A stretch of 43,546 nucleotides of DNA from an uncultured Oscillospiraceae bacterium (GCA_949841465.1 CATKZW010000026.1:1-43546), one strand, 5' to 3'; positions 22,661-31,035 are shown, counted from the stretch's first letter. Notes: a model not told the origin generated them from the letters alone. Numbers and translations: made by a program.

Positions 22661-23808
22661 TGAGGGGGAAAAGGCGGAAAACGGCCCGGGTTCCCGCTGC
22701 CGCCGCCCAGCTCCGGGACGCGGGACGGCACCCCTTTGTGCAGATGGACGGGTACGTGCCTTTGCGGAATGGGGAGATCGCGCTGTACCGGGCCATCCGG
22801 GAGGCGGTGCCCGTGGTGGACGCCGCCATCTGCAAGGTGGTGCGGCTGTGCGGCGGGGTGTCCGTCACCTGCCGGGATAAGCGGGCCCAGGAGGGGCTGG
22901 AGCGGTTTTTGCGCACCGTCCCCGTGGGGCGGGGGCAGAGGGGAATCCAGAGCTTTTTGGATCAGTATCTGGACTCCATGCTGGTGTGCGGCCGGGCGGT
23001 GGGCGAGATCGTACCCGCTCGGGACGGCCGGGATATCGCCGCCCTGCTGTGCGCCGATGTGGGCCGGGTGGAAATCAAAGAGGGAGACAGCCCGCTGGAG
23101 TTTGCCCTGTGCGTCCGGGACAGCGACGGGACCCTGCGGGAGCCGGAGCGGCAGGAGCTGCTGCTGTTCACCCCCTTTCAGCCGGAGACGGCCGCGCCCT
23201 ATGGGGTGTCTATGCTGCGGTCCATGCCCTTTTTGGCGGAGATCCTGCTGAAAATTTTTGAGGCCACGGGAAAGAATTGGGAGCGCATGGGCAATGTGCG
23301 CTTCGCCGTGGTGTGCAGGGGCGAGGACGGCGCGCTGGCCCGGGAGCGGTGCGACCAGGTGGCCCGGGAGTGGTCCGCCGCCATGCAGGCGGGCCGGGAC
23401 GGGGCCGTGCGGGACTTTGTGGCCGCGGGGGACGTGGATATCCGGGTCATCGGGGCGGACAATCAGATCCTGGACAGCGAGGCGCCGGTGCGGCAGATCT
23501 TGGAGCAGCTGGTGGCCAAGACGGGCATACCGCCGTTTATGCTGGGACTGAGCTGGTCCTCCACCGAGCGGATGAGCAGCCAGCAGGCGGACATCATGAC
23601 CAGCGAGATCACTGCCATCCGGCGCGGGCTGGAGCCGGTGGTGGAGCGGGTATGCGAGCTGTGGCTGCGGCTGAGGGGGTTCGACGACCGGGTGGACATC
23701 GACTGGCTGGACGTGAACCTCCAGGACGAGGAGTCGGAGGCCAGAGCGGCGCTGTACCGGGCCCAGGCCAGGGCCGTGGAGGAGGAAAATGGGAATGCAG
23801 ATCAGTAA
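22660..23808 (+). CDS. Phage portal protein (DUF935-like)
   Basis: 382 aa. The N-terminus is basic; the middle contains the conserved portal stretches (VPVVDAAICKVVRLCGG, LDQYLDSMLVCGRAVGEIVP) and the C-terminal half has LVAKTGIPPFMLGLSWSSTE, typical for portals of Mu-like/PBSX-type phages. The portal forms the ring at the capsid vertex where terminase docks and the tail attaches. It is overlapped at both ends by its neighbours. The size is somewhat smaller than the 450-500 aa of classic portals. Confidence 0.8.
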   Translation: MRGKRRKTARVPAAAAQLRDAGRHPFVQMDGYVPLRNGEIALYRAIREAVPVVDAAICKVVRLCGGVSVTCRDKRAQEGLERFLRTVPVGRGQRGIQSFLDQYLDSMLVCGRAVGEIVPARDGRDIAALLCADVGRVEIKEGDSPLEFALCVRDSDGTLREPERQELLLFTPFQPETAAPYGVSMLRSMPFLAEILLKIFEATGKNWERMGNVRFAVVCRGEDGALARERCDQVAREWSAAMQAGRDGAVRDFVAAGDVDIRVIGADNQILDSEAPVRQILEQLVAKTGIPPFMLGLSWSSTERMSSQQADIMTSEITAIRRGLEPVVERVCELWLRLRGFDDRVDIDWLDVNLQDEESEARAALYRAQARAVEEENGNADQ

Positions 23809-24664
23809 AGACGCGGCAATAAAGGGCATCGGCGCCCCGGAGGACGAAGAGCTGGCCCTTATCAACCGCCTCACCCGGCGGGAGCTGACGGCGGACGAGG
23901 TGTATACCTTTGCCCTGCGCCTGTGCGACAACGACATCGACCGGGATTTTGAGCGGTTCGACGACGGTGCGCTGGACCGGCTGGCGGAGCTGTTCGTGGG
24001 GGCGCCCGGAGTGTTCGACCACCAGTGGTCCGCCCATGGGCAGACCGCCCGCATTTACCGGGCGGAGGCGGTGAGTGAGGCAGGGATGTGCACCGCCGAC
24101 GGGCGGCCCTACCGCTTTCTGAAGGGGTGGGCATACATGATGCGCACGGAGGAAAACGCCGCCCTCATCGCCGAGATTGACGGCGGGATCAAGCGGGAGG
24201 TCAGCGTGGGCTGCGCCGTGGAGCGGGTGGTGTGCTCCATCTGCGGTGAACCGATGGACCAATGCCCCCACGAGAAGGGGGAGGAGTACGACGGGCAGGT
24301 GTGCCACGGCGTGCTCACCGGGGCCGCGGACGCCTATGAGTGGTCCTTTGTGGCGGTGCCCGCCCAGAGAAAAGCCGGAGTCATCAAGAGTGCGGGCAGG
24401 CGCTTGGAGGACGAGGCCCGGCTGGGCCGGAAGTACCTTAAAAGCCTGCGGCGGGAGATGGTGCGGCTGGCGGGCATCGCCGAGCCGGAGGCCCGGCACG
24501 GGCTGCTGGAGCAGGTGGCCGGCAAGCTGGACGAGGAGGAGCTGCTGGGGCTCATCAAGCTGTACCAGGGCAGGGCGGACCGGCTGCTGTCAGGCGGGGT
24601 GCAGCTGAGCTACGGCGAGCAGGCCGTGCCCCAAGAGATCGCGGACGGGGCCTTCCTGATCTAG
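23789..24664 (+). CDS. Capsid maturation protease, XkdF-like, with zinc ribbon
   Basis: Residues 1-160 have the prohead protease pattern: NDIDRDFERF, GVFDHQWSAHGQTARIY with a candidate catalytic His, and IKREVSVGCAVE with a candidate Ser. A CSICGEPMDQCPH cluster and a later Cys (GQVCHG) form a zinc-ribbon-like insert found in XkdF-type proteins. The C-terminal part is helical and charged and may act as scaffold. It overlaps the portal gene by 20 bp. Processing of the capsid protein is inferred from the family. Confidence 0.75.
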   Translation: MGMQISKDAAIKGIGAPEDEELALINRLTRRELTADEVYTFALRLCDNDIDRDFERFDDGALDRLAELFVGAPGVFDHQWSAHGQTARIYRAEAVSEAGMCTADGRPYRFLKGWAYMMRTEENAALIAEIDGGIKREVSVGCAVERVVCSICGEPMDQCPHEKGEEYDGQVCHGVLTGAADAYEWSFVAVPAQRKAGVIKSAGRRLEDEARLGRKYLKSLRREMVRLAGIAEPEARHGLLEQVAGKLDEEELLGLIKLYQGRADRLLSGGVQLSYGEQAVPQEIADGAFLI

Positions 24665-24676
24665 GAGCGTGGGGAC

Positions 24677-25027
24677 ATGACGGAACAGGTGATGGAGCTG
24701 GTGCAGGCGCTGGGCGGCGCGGGGCAGAACGAGGATGTGCTGCGGATGCTGTGCGCCAACGCCTGCCGGGCGCTGAACCGGCGGCTGAAGGACGGCTTGA
24801 CGGCGGAGGACTGCCAGGGGGCCTTCCCCTTGGCGGCGGCGTGGCTGGCCATGGACTGGCTGCGGTGCGGACAGGGGCTGGAGGGGATCACGGCCCTGTC
24901 CGCCGGGGATATCTCCGTGCGCCGGGAGGGGGGCGGAGACAGCGGGACGCTGTCTCAAAGGGCCTTTGAGCTGATGGCCCCCTATTTCCGGGATGAGGGA
25001 TTTGTGTTTCGGGGGGTGAGAGGTTGA
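24677..25027 (+). CDS. Head-tail connector protein
   Basis: A 116-aa, largely helical protein. The pattern of an N-terminal helix, a paired helix with Arg/Leu-rich face (CRALNRRLKDGLT) and AAAWLAMDWLR resembles gp6/YqbG-type connectors that sit under the portal. Its stop overlaps the next start (the codons share GTTGACC, the next gene using TTG). Assigned by order and fold pattern. Confidence 0.55.
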   Translation: MTEQVMELVQALGGAGQNEDVLRMLCANACRALNRRLKDGLTAEDCQGAFPLAAAWLAMDWLRCGQGLEGITALSAGDISVRREGGGDSGTLSQRAFELMAPYFRDEGFVFRGVRG

Positions 25028-25359
25028 CCGAGGCGTTTGCGTGGGTCATCAGGACCTATGGGCAGGAGATGGCGTGCCGCCGGGAGGACGGCTCCGAGGC
25101 GGGCCGGGGTATGGCCATCGTGCAGCCCATGACGGAGGCGGACTGGCAGAATACCGCCGGGGCGCTGGGCAGTTACTCCAAGGACCGGTTTTTGGGGCTG
25201 GCCGACCCGGCGCTGCCCCTGGATCAGATTGGGCCGGGGGGCTGGCTCGACTGGGGCGGCGGACGCTATGAGGTGATGACCATACGGCCCATCTGGGTGG
25301 GCGGTCAGGTCACCCACCTGTGGCTGGTCCTGCGGCCCTGCCCGGAGAACGCGCCGTGA
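25024..25359 (+). CDS. Neck / head-closure protein
   Basis: 111 aa, beta-rich with YSKDRFLGLADPALPLD and a GGWLDWGGGRYEVMTIRPIW segment. This is typical of XkdH-like or gp16-like stoppers (small beta-barrel) that seal the neck between head and tail. It starts with TTG at 25024 and ends at the GTGA overlap with the next gene. Confidence 0.55.
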   Translation: MTEAFAWVIRTYGQEMACRREDGSEAGRGMAIVQPMTEADWQNTAGALGSYSKDRFLGLADPALPLDQIGPGGWLDWGGGRYEVMTIRPIWVGGQVTHLWLVLRPCPENAP

Positions 25360-25859
25360 GCGGGGCGCTGAACGCCCTGCGGGAGGCGGTGGTGGAGCAG
25401 CTGCGCGGGGCGGGGATTAACGCGATTGCCGGCATGGAGAGCGCCGGGGCCGGACGGTGGAGGGAGGCGGTGGCCGCCGTGTCGCTGCGCCGCGCGGCGT
25501 GCGCTCCGGGCGGGTTCAAGGACTATCTGGGAACTCATACGGACCCGTCCACCGGAAAAACCCGCGAGCTCTATGGCCGTGAGGCGGAGCTCACCCTGGC
25601 GCTGGATATTTTTGCCCCCAGGGACGGCGGGGAGCGCGTTTGCCAGAGTGCGGCAGAGGCTGTCGTTGAGTGCCTGATCTGCCGGGGGGCGGCGGGGCTT
25701 GCCGTTCTGGAGGTCCAAACGGGCCGGGTGGAGTTTTTGGAAAAAGAGGGGCTGTACCGCCAGGAGGTCAGCTGCCGGTGCCCGGCGTGGCTGGTGGCCG
25801 GGACCGAGGATGACGGCGGAGCCTTTGTGGACTTTGAAGTGAGAGGAAGGATGAAATGA
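25356..25859 (+). CDS. Tail completion/terminator-like protein
   Basis: 167 aa from the GTG that overlaps the previous stop. It starts SGALNALREAVVEQLRGAGI, has a beta-rich middle (AELTLALDIFAPRDGG) and ends in a beta pattern (FVDFEVRGRMK). Position just before the sheath gene matches XkdJ or tail-terminator proteins that cap the tube. No catalytic motifs are seen. The frame is open upstream, but the overlap start gives the better reading. Confidence 0.5.
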   Translation: MSGALNALREAVVEQLRGAGINAIAGMESAGAGRWREAVAAVSLRRAACAPGGFKDYLGTHTDPSTGKTRELYGREAELTLALDIFAPRDGGERVCQSAAEAVVECLICRGAAGLAVLEVQTGRVEFLEKEGLYRQEVSCRCPAWLVAGTEDDGGAFVDFEVRGRMK

Positions 25860-26890
25860 GCGCGGTGACCAAGCATGAGAGACCGGGGGTGTATTCCTCC
25901 TATGAGGCGTCCAGCCTCACCGCTGCCGCCGCGGGCGGCGGCAATGTGGCGGTGGTGGCTGCCATGGACGGCGCGGACGGGAAAAAGAGCTATCAGTGGA
26001 CCAGCTACAGCAAGGCGGCGGCGGACGTGGGCGACTGCGTCCTCAGCCGGATGGCCCGGCTGGCCATCCGCAACGGCGCGGGCGCGGTGTACGGCGTGCC
26101 CGCCGGGGAGGACTACGGCGCGGCGTTTGCCACGGCGGCGGCGCTGGAGGACGTCGGCGTGGTGGTGTGCGACAGCACCGACCTGGCCGTGCAGCAGGCG
26201 CTGAAGGCCATGGTGCAGGAGTGCTCCGCCGCCCGGCGGGAACGCATCGCCGTGGTGGGCGGCGCTCAGGATGAGAGCGTGGAGGAGCTCACCGGGCGCG
26301 CGGCCCAGCTCAACTGCGAGCGGGTGGTGCTGACAGCCCCCGGGACCGGGGAGGAGCACGGCGGGGCCATGTGCGCCGCCGCTCTGGCGGGGGCCATCGC
26401 AGGGAGCAGTGATCCGGCCCTGCCGCTGGGCGGCGCTCAGCTCTATGGGCTGGGTGAGCTGGCGTGCGGCTATGACGACGGCGGCATCGACCTGCTGGTA
26501 CAGGGGGGCGTTACCCCTCTGGAGACGCTGGCGGGGGCGTGCTATGTGGTGCGGGGCGTGACCACGCGCACCAAGACCGGCGGCGCGGCGGACGCCACCT
26601 GGCGGGATCTGACCACCATTTTGGTGGTGGACGAGGTGATTCCCGGCATCCGCAGTGCCCTGCGGGCCAAGTTCAGCAGGGCCAAGAATACGGCCCAGAG
26701 CCGGGGGGCAATCCGCTCCCAGACGGTGCTGGAGCTGGAGAAGCGGGTCAGCCGGGAGATCATTGACGGCTATGAGGATGTGACGGTGTCCGCGCTGAAG
26801 GACGACCCCGCGGTGTGCGTGGTGGAGTTTGCCTTCACGGTGGCTCACGGGCTCAACCAGATCTGGCTGTCCGCCCACATCACGGTTTGA
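25856..26890 (+). CDS. Contractile tail sheath protein (XkdK-like)
   Basis: 344 aa. It begins with the ERPGVYSSYEA type of N-terminal strand of sheath proteins; the C-terminal domain (LTTILVVDEVIPGIRSALR, then GYEDVTVSALKDDP and LNQIWLSAHITV) is the conserved sheath core that interlocks subunits. It is shorter than XkdK (about 465 aa), so a peripheral domain is probably missing. Its presence marks the tail as contractile (myovirus-like). A family B repeat follows the stop. Confidence 0.85.
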   Translation: MSAVTKHERPGVYSSYEASSLTAAAAGGGNVAVVAAMDGADGKKSYQWTSYSKAAADVGDCVLSRMARLAIRNGAGAVYGVPAGEDYGAAFATAAALEDVGVVVCDSTDLAVQQALKAMVQECSAARRERIAVVGGAQDESVEELTGRAAQLNCERVVLTAPGTGEEHGGAMCAAALAGAIAGSSDPALPLGGAQLYGLGELACGYDDGGIDLLVQGGVTPLETLAGACYVVRGVTTRTKTGGAADATWRDLTTILVVDEVIPGIRSALRAKFSRAKNTAQSRGAIRSQTVLELEKRVSREIIDGYEDVTVSALKDDPAVCVVEFAFTVAHGLNQIWLSAHITV

Positions 26891-27020
26891 CAGCGCGGAG
26901 CAGGCGGCTGCGAGGGAGCTTGGAGCGAAGCGAGGCCGAGCGCAGGGGCGCACCGCGCCCCGCAGACCAGGCCAAGTCGGAGTGAAAGCGACCAAGCGGT
27001 CAGCCGACTGCGGAGCGTGA
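26891..27020. repeat. Interspersed repeat family B, copy 2 inside the phage-derived cluster
   Basis: Between the sheath and tube genes lie GGGAGCTTGGAGCGAAGCGAGG, a GC-rich inverted centre, GTCGGAGTGAAAGCGACC and CGGAGCGTGA, the same words as in copy 1 at 19406-19567. The central loop differs between the copies. It is the largest non-coding gap in the cluster. Confidence 0.75.
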
Positions 27021-27038
27021 ATACAAGGAGGTCATGAA

Positions 27039-27452
27039 ATGAGTATGAGCATCAACGCGGGACTGAGTGCGGCGGGGTTCCCCACCAGTTCCGACATCTG
27101 GCTGGAGCTGGACGGGCAGAAGGTGGCCGTGGTGCAGAGCTACAACTGCAAGACCACCCGCACCTCTTACGCGGTGGAGGCCTTCGGCGAGGAGGAGCCG
27201 GTGGCTACGGTGCAGGGGCCCCAGAGCTATGTGATCCAGCTCACCAGGCTGTATGCCACCGACCAGGCCATTGCGGATGGGCTGAATTTTTATCAGATGC
27301 GGAATTTTTCCCTGGTCATCTGTAAGCCGGACCGGAAGGTCATCTACTCCGACTGCCAGTGGAGCGACATCCAGGAGGACGCTCAGCTGGGCAGGATGGT
27401 GGTGGAGAAGCTCACCCTGGTGGCCAAGAGCCGCATGGAGATGGCGGCGTAA
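27039..27452 (+). CDS. Tail tube protein (XkdM-like)
   Basis: 137 aa, beta-rich with DIWLELDGQKVAVVQSYNCK, then YAVEAFGEEEPVA, and VIQLTRLYATDQAI. This is the pattern of tube proteins of PBSX-type contractile tails. It is the full family length. AAGGAGGTC lies upstream of the ATG. It directly precedes the tail chaperone gene, as in PBSX. Confidence 0.85.
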   Translation: MSMSINAGLSAAGFPTSSDIWLELDGQKVAVVQSYNCKTTRTSYAVEAFGEEEPVATVQGPQSYVIQLTRLYATDQAIADGLNFYQMRNFSLVICKPDRKVIYSDCQWSDIQEDAQLGRMVVEKLTLVAKSRMEMAA

Positions 27453-27872
27453 ATGGACGACAGGTTTTGGGCTGGGCCCGACCGGGTGAAGGTGGACGAG
27501 GGCGAGCTGCGGCTGCTGTCCGCCCGGGAGGTGCTGGAGGCCCGGCGTGAGGGGGATGCGCTGGCCCAGGACGGCCGGGAACGGGCCCTGTGCCGGAACG
27601 CCTGCCTCATTGCCCGGGCGCTGGAGCGGGGTGATGAGCCGGTGTTCGCCGATGGGGAGGCGGTTCTGGACGGGCTGCGGGTGGAGGATATCGCCCGGCT
27701 GGCGGACCGGTGGGCCCAGTTCAACCGGTCCTGCAACCCCTCGCCGCTGGACGGAGCGCAGGAGATCCAGCGGCGAAAAAAAGCCTGGAGCACGCGCGTT
27801 ATGAGCGCCTTCAGTGGCGCGTGCTCCGCTTGTTTGGCGCTCTGCCCACTGAGGAGCGGGCGAAAGGAATGA
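27453..27872 (+). CDS. Tail assembly chaperone, unshifted (G-type) product
   Basis: 139 aa with a mostly helical N-terminal domain (LRLLSAREVLEARREGDALA, IARALERGDEP, VEDIARLADRW). Position between tube gene and baseplate genes, and the slippery site near the end, identify it as the shorter of the two tail assembly chaperones, XkdN-like. The last 29 residues after the slip site are read only in the unshifted product. It starts one base after the tube stop. Confidence 0.75.
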   Translation: MDDRFWAGPDRVKVDEGELRLLSAREVLEARREGDALAQDGRERALCRNACLIARALERGDEPVFADGEAVLDGLRVEDIARLADRWAQFNRSCNPSPLDGAQEIQRRKKAWSTRVMSAFSGACSACLALCPLRSGRKE

Positions 27873-28075
27873 CCGACCGGGATTACCTGTGGTGCGCCCT
27901 CAACCTGGCGCTGGACCAGGAGGAGGAGCTGGAACGGCTGTGCCCGGACTGCCGGGAACGGGCAAAAGAGGAGCCCTGCCCTGTGTGTGGCGCGCCCAGG
28001 GAGGGCTGGTCGGTGAACGCCGGGTTCGACTGGGCCCGGTATCGGGAATTGAAAGGGGGCGGGGACGTTGATTGA
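27453..28075 (+). CDS. Tail assembly chaperone, -1 frameshifted (GT-type) product
   Basis: A second frame (27782-28075) starts without its own start codon inside the chaperone gene. A -1 shift on A-AAA-AAA (27776-27782) joins 110 residues of the first frame to 97 of the second (...QRRKKSLEHARYERL...). The T-like extension has ALPTEERAKGMTDRDYLWC and a CPDC...CPVCG zinc-ribbon motif. G/GT frameshifting is the rule for long-tailed phages, where the GT form binds the tape measure. The join is inferred, not marked by an ORF; the hairpin at 27787-27827 supports it. Confidence 0.8.
27776..27827 (+). promoter_or_regulatory. Programmed -1 frameshift signal
   Basis: Heptamer A-AAA-AAA (27776-27782) in the zero frame CGA-AAA-AAA, then 4 nt, then a perfect 11-bp stem: GGAGCACGCGC (27787-27797) with GCGCGTGCTCC (27817-27827). 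The layout is the standard slippery site plus downstream stimulator. Confidence 0.85.
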
Positions 28076-29057
28076 CCGGCTGGAGGAGCTGCTGGCGATG
28101 ATGGATGATGAGGATGAGGACGAGGAAGAGCGCGAGAACGTCCCCGCCCTGACGGGCCGTGCGGCCCCGGCGGCGTCCCCGGAGGAGGACGAAGGGGAAA
28201 TTGCTGCCGCCGGAGACGGCGGAGCTGAACGGCGGGACGATCCTGCGGAACCGGGCGGTGGGGAGGCAGAGGATTCCACCGGTGAAATCACGGATGGAGG
28301 CGGCAGGGTCCCTATCCTCCACCCCGCTCCCGTCCTTGCCCCGGCGGGGAGGGCGGAGAAGGCAGAATATTCCGCCGATGGGGCGGCGGATGCGGACGAC
28401 GGCGTTTCGATGGAACTGTCGGGGCGTTCCGCCAACGAGACGGCGGGTGTGGGTGGCGGCGTTTCTATGGAGTGGCCGGGGCGTTTTGCCAATGAGGCAG
28501 AGGGTGTAGACGGCGGCGCTTCTGTGGAGCGGCCGAAGCTCCCTGCCAACAAGGCGGCAGACGAGGACAGCACTGCCTCCGCAGAGGAGCCGGCGCGTCC
28601 CGCCGGTGGGGCGGCGGATGAGCCGGATGGGGAGGATTCCGGTTCCGAAGAGGAGCCGGAGGACGGGCTGATCTGGAGGCTGGATATCGGCGCGGCGCAG
28701 AGGGCGGAGGCCGCCTGGCGGCGGGCGCTGGCGGACCGGCCGGACGGGGCTGCGGCGGAGGCCCTGCGGATGACGGCGGAAGGGACCATGGGCACCGCCG
28801 CGGAGCGCCTGAGCGTGGAAAAGGGCGGGGAGCTGGCACAGGTGGTCAAGCACAAGCCCGAAATCGGGCTGGAAGGGCTGTACCGGCAGACCGTCCGGGC
28901 CGTCCGCCCCGCACCCCAGGCCCTGCCGGTGGAGCAGGCGGGACGGACGGTGAGGGCGGAGGAGCCGGGGCGCACCGCCGCCCTCACCGTGGACGAGCTG
29001 GACCGGGCCGTGCGGCGGGACAGCCGGCGGTACGACGGCGGAATGAACATATTCTGA
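28068..29057 (+). CDS. Acidic low-complexity protein in the tape-measure position
   Basis: 329 aa from a TTG start that overlaps the chaperone stop. Residues 1-40 are helical and very acidic (MMDDEDEDEEE). Residues about 105-185 contain four degenerate repeats of about 22 residues with the theme GVSMEL-GRSANE-AGVGGG. The C-terminal third is Ala/Arg/Glu-rich and partly helical (QRAEAAWRRALADR; AALTVDELDRAVRRDSRR). PBSX-type clusters have the tape measure here, normally over 600 aa with hydrophobic segments; this protein has neither. It could be a much reduced tape measure or a substitute. I do not recognise a family. Confidence 0.6.
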   Translation: MIDRLEELLAMMDDEDEDEEERENVPALTGRAAPAASPEEDEGEIAAAGDGGAERRDDPAEPGGGEAEDSTGEITDGGGRVPILHPAPVLAPAGRAEKAEYSADGAADADDGVSMELSGRSANETAGVGGGVSMEWPGRFANEAEGVDGGASVERPKLPANKAADEDSTASAEEPARPAGGAADEPDGEDSGSEEEPEDGLIWRLDIGAAQRAEAAWRRALADRPDGAAAEALRMTAEGTMGTAAERLSVEKGGELAQVVKHKPEIGLEGLYRQTVRAVRPAPQALPVEQAGRTVRAEEPGRTAALTVDELDRAVRRDSRRYDGGMNIF

Positions 29058-29069
29058 GGGAGTGATCGG

Positions 29070-29651
29070 ATGATTCTTGCGCCCATGCGGTTCAAAAGCT
29101 TTGTGTGGCCCCACAACCCCAGGGTGTATTCTATCACCTATGAGCGGAAGATGGCGGTCCACAAAATCCCCTTTGGGCGGCACTACCTGCAGAGCCTGGG
29201 CCAGACCAGGCGGGTGCTCAGAGGTGAGGGAGAGTTCGTGGGGGAACACGCCTACGACACCTTTAAGGCGCTGGCCACCGTGTTCTATGAGGAGACGCCG
29301 GGGGTGCTGGTCCACCCGGTGTGGATGACCACCACGGCCTGGTTCGCCGCCCTGGAGCTGCGGCAGGCGCCCCGGCGGGACTATGTGGCCTACTCCTTTG
29401 AGTTCTGGGAGGTCATTGACGGCAGCGGGGATACAAAGCTGACCACGCGGACCGCCGCCTCCGACGGGAGCGGCGGGGAGGCCGCCGCGGCGGAGTTGGG
29501 GGAGGCCCAGTGGCACACCGTGGCCGCGGGGGACACCCTGTGGGCGCTGGCCCAGCAGTATGGGACGGCGCTGAGCCGGATGGTGGAGCTCAATCCCTCC
29601 ATCCGAAACCCCAACCTGATCTATCCGGGACAGAAGGTGAGGGTGAAATGA
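29070..29651 (+). CDS. XkdP-like LysM baseplate protein
   Basis: 193 aa. Residues 1-130 match the N-terminal DNA-circulation-type/gp53-like region of tail proteins (RFKSFVWPHNPRVYSITYER, YDTFKALATVFYEETPGVLV). The C-terminus is a complete LysM domain, WHTVAAGDTLWALAQQYGT, ending NLIYPGQKVRVK. LysM binds peptidoglycan and probably anchors the baseplate hub in the wall during puncture. XkdP proteins have the same overall plan. The stop overlaps the next start (ATGATG). Confidence 0.8.
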   Translation: MILAPMRFKSFVWPHNPRVYSITYERKMAVHKIPFGRHYLQSLGQTRRVLRGEGEFVGEHAYDTFKALATVFYEETPGVLVHPVWMTTTAWFAALELRQAPRRDYVAYSFEFWEVIDGSGDTKLTTRTAASDGSGGEAAAAELGEAQWHTVAAGDTLWALAQQYGTALSRMVELNPSIRNPNLIYPGQKVRVK

Positions 29652-30601
29652 TGCGCTGCCGGGTAATGCTGGGCGGCGGCGGGGAGCTGGAGCTGCCCAC
29701 CGCCGTCAGCTGGAAATTCTGTTACGGCACCGGCACCCCCTGCGACAGCTTTTTCCTGCGCTGCCTGTGGGAGCGGGGACAGGAGAAAGTGCTGTCCGAC
29801 GCACACCGGTTTTTTGCGCAGTGGGAGGGCGAGCGGGTGTTCACCGGGGTGGTGGACGAGTACGCGGTGGTCTGCGGGAAGGACGGGCTGTATCTGGAGG
29901 TGTCCGGCCGGGGGATGGCGGCCCTGCTGCTGGACAACGAGGCCATGCCCGCCGAATACCAGCGGTACACCCGGGCGGACCTGATTGCCGACCATGTGGC
30001 TCCCTACGGCGTGGAGACGGCGGGGGGCGGCAGTCTGCCCGCTGTGGACGGGTTCAACGTGACCAGCGGGGAGAGCGAGTGGAGCGTGGTGCGCCGGTTT
30101 GCCTGCTATTACGGCGGGGTGGTGCCCCGGTTTGACCAGGAGGGGCGGCTGGTGCTGGACGCCCCGGCGGATACGGAGGAGCTGCGGATCCGGGAGGGCG
30201 GCCCGGTGACCGGCTGGGAGTATCGGGAGGAGCGCCACGGGGTGCTCAGCCAGGTGGCGGTGCGGCGGCGGACCACCTGGGGCCCCCCGTGGGTGTCCGA
30301 CCCGGCGTTCCAGGCCCAGGGGGGCTGCGCCCGGCGGGTGATCACGGTGCCCAACACCACCGGCACCGCCGCCATGCGGTATACCGCAGATTACCAGCTC
30401 CGGGCGGCCCGGTCCGGACGGGTGCGGATGAGGATCACCGTCGCCGGGGGCTTTTTGGCCTGGCCGGGACAGCTGGTGTCGGTGGAGCTGCGGGACTGCG
30501 GGGCCAACGGCATCTACCGGGCCGCCCAGGTAGAGGTGTCCTGCGGCGGCCAGGGGCTGACCACCACCCTGGTGCTGGGGGAAACGGACAGCATGATATA
30601 G
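29648..30601 (+). CDS. Baseplate hub protein (XkdQ/gp27-like)
   Basis: 317 aa, beta-rich, with TAVSWKFCYGTGTPCDSFF, FFAQWEGERVFTGVVDEY and YLEVSGRGMAALLLDNEA, followed by a typical FNVTSGESEWSVVRRFACYYG segment. This is the pattern of gpD/XkdQ proteins which form the trimeric hub that carries the spike. The ATG at 29648 overlaps the XkdP stop; the open frame upstream lies in the previous gene and is not used. Confidence 0.8.
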   Translation: MMRCRVMLGGGGELELPTAVSWKFCYGTGTPCDSFFLRCLWERGQEKVLSDAHRFFAQWEGERVFTGVVDEYAVVCGKDGLYLEVSGRGMAALLLDNEAMPAEYQRYTRADLIADHVAPYGVETAGGGSLPAVDGFNVTSGESEWSVVRRFACYYGGVVPRFDQEGRLVLDAPADTEELRIREGGPVTGWEYREERHGVLSQVAVRRRTTWGPPWVSDPAFQAQGGCARRVITVPNTTGTAAMRYTADYQLRAARSGRVRMRITVAGGFLAWPGQLVSVELRDCGANGIYRAAQVEVSCGGQGLTTTLVLGETDSMI

Positions 30602-30612
30602 GAGGTTGTTTT

Positions 30613-31035
30613 ATGTGGCTGAGCGGACAGCAGAAGCGGCCCGCAGACAGCGGCGAGGGCCAGACCGGCGTCGTCACCATGGACGGCGGGGAGATGGCGG
30701 TGCTGCTGGATTGTGAACGGCGGGGCCTCCAGGTGTACAGCCCGGGGGGCTATACCTGGACCCCCAAGGTGGGCCAGCGGGTGCTGGTCATTCAGGGCCA
30801 GGGGGAGATCCCCTGCGTGGTGGGGACCAGGCAGGGCGGCGATATGCCCGACCGGGTTGCGATAAAGGCCAGGCAGACAGTCGTTCAGGGGGACGCGGTA
30901 AGCATTGCCGCGGAGAACGGCGCTGTGGTCAAGGGAGGCGACGTGAGACTGGAGGGGCTGGTCTACGTCAATGGCGAAACGCTGGAGGAGCTGATCGCTC
31001 GGATCGTGATGATGATCCTGGCGGGGTTGGGATAG
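30613..31035 (+). CDS. Baseplate/spike protein (gpV-gp45-like, XkdR region)
   Basis: 140 aa with an OB-like beta barrel (VVTMDGGEMAVLLDCERRGL, VYSPGGYTWTPKVGQRVLVI) followed by a repetitive beta section (VAIKARQTVVQGDAVSIAAE) and a C-terminal helix. This is the layout of central spikes of simple contractile tails. GGAGGTTG precedes the ATG at 30613. It would be the membrane-piercing tip. Confidence 0.7.
   Translation: MWLSGQQKRPADSGEGQTGVVTMDGGEMAVLLDCERRGLQVYSPGGYTWTPKVGQRVLVIQGQGEIPCVVGTRQGGDMPDRVAIKARQTVVQGDAVSIAAENGAVVKGGDVRLEGLVYVNGETLEELIARIVMMILAGLG

Noticed and set aside
27383-29137. Very long minus-strand frame opposite the tail chaperone and acidic protein genes
   Set aside because: Ser/Ala/Pro-rich shadow of GC-rich codons on the other strand, without domains or ribosome site.
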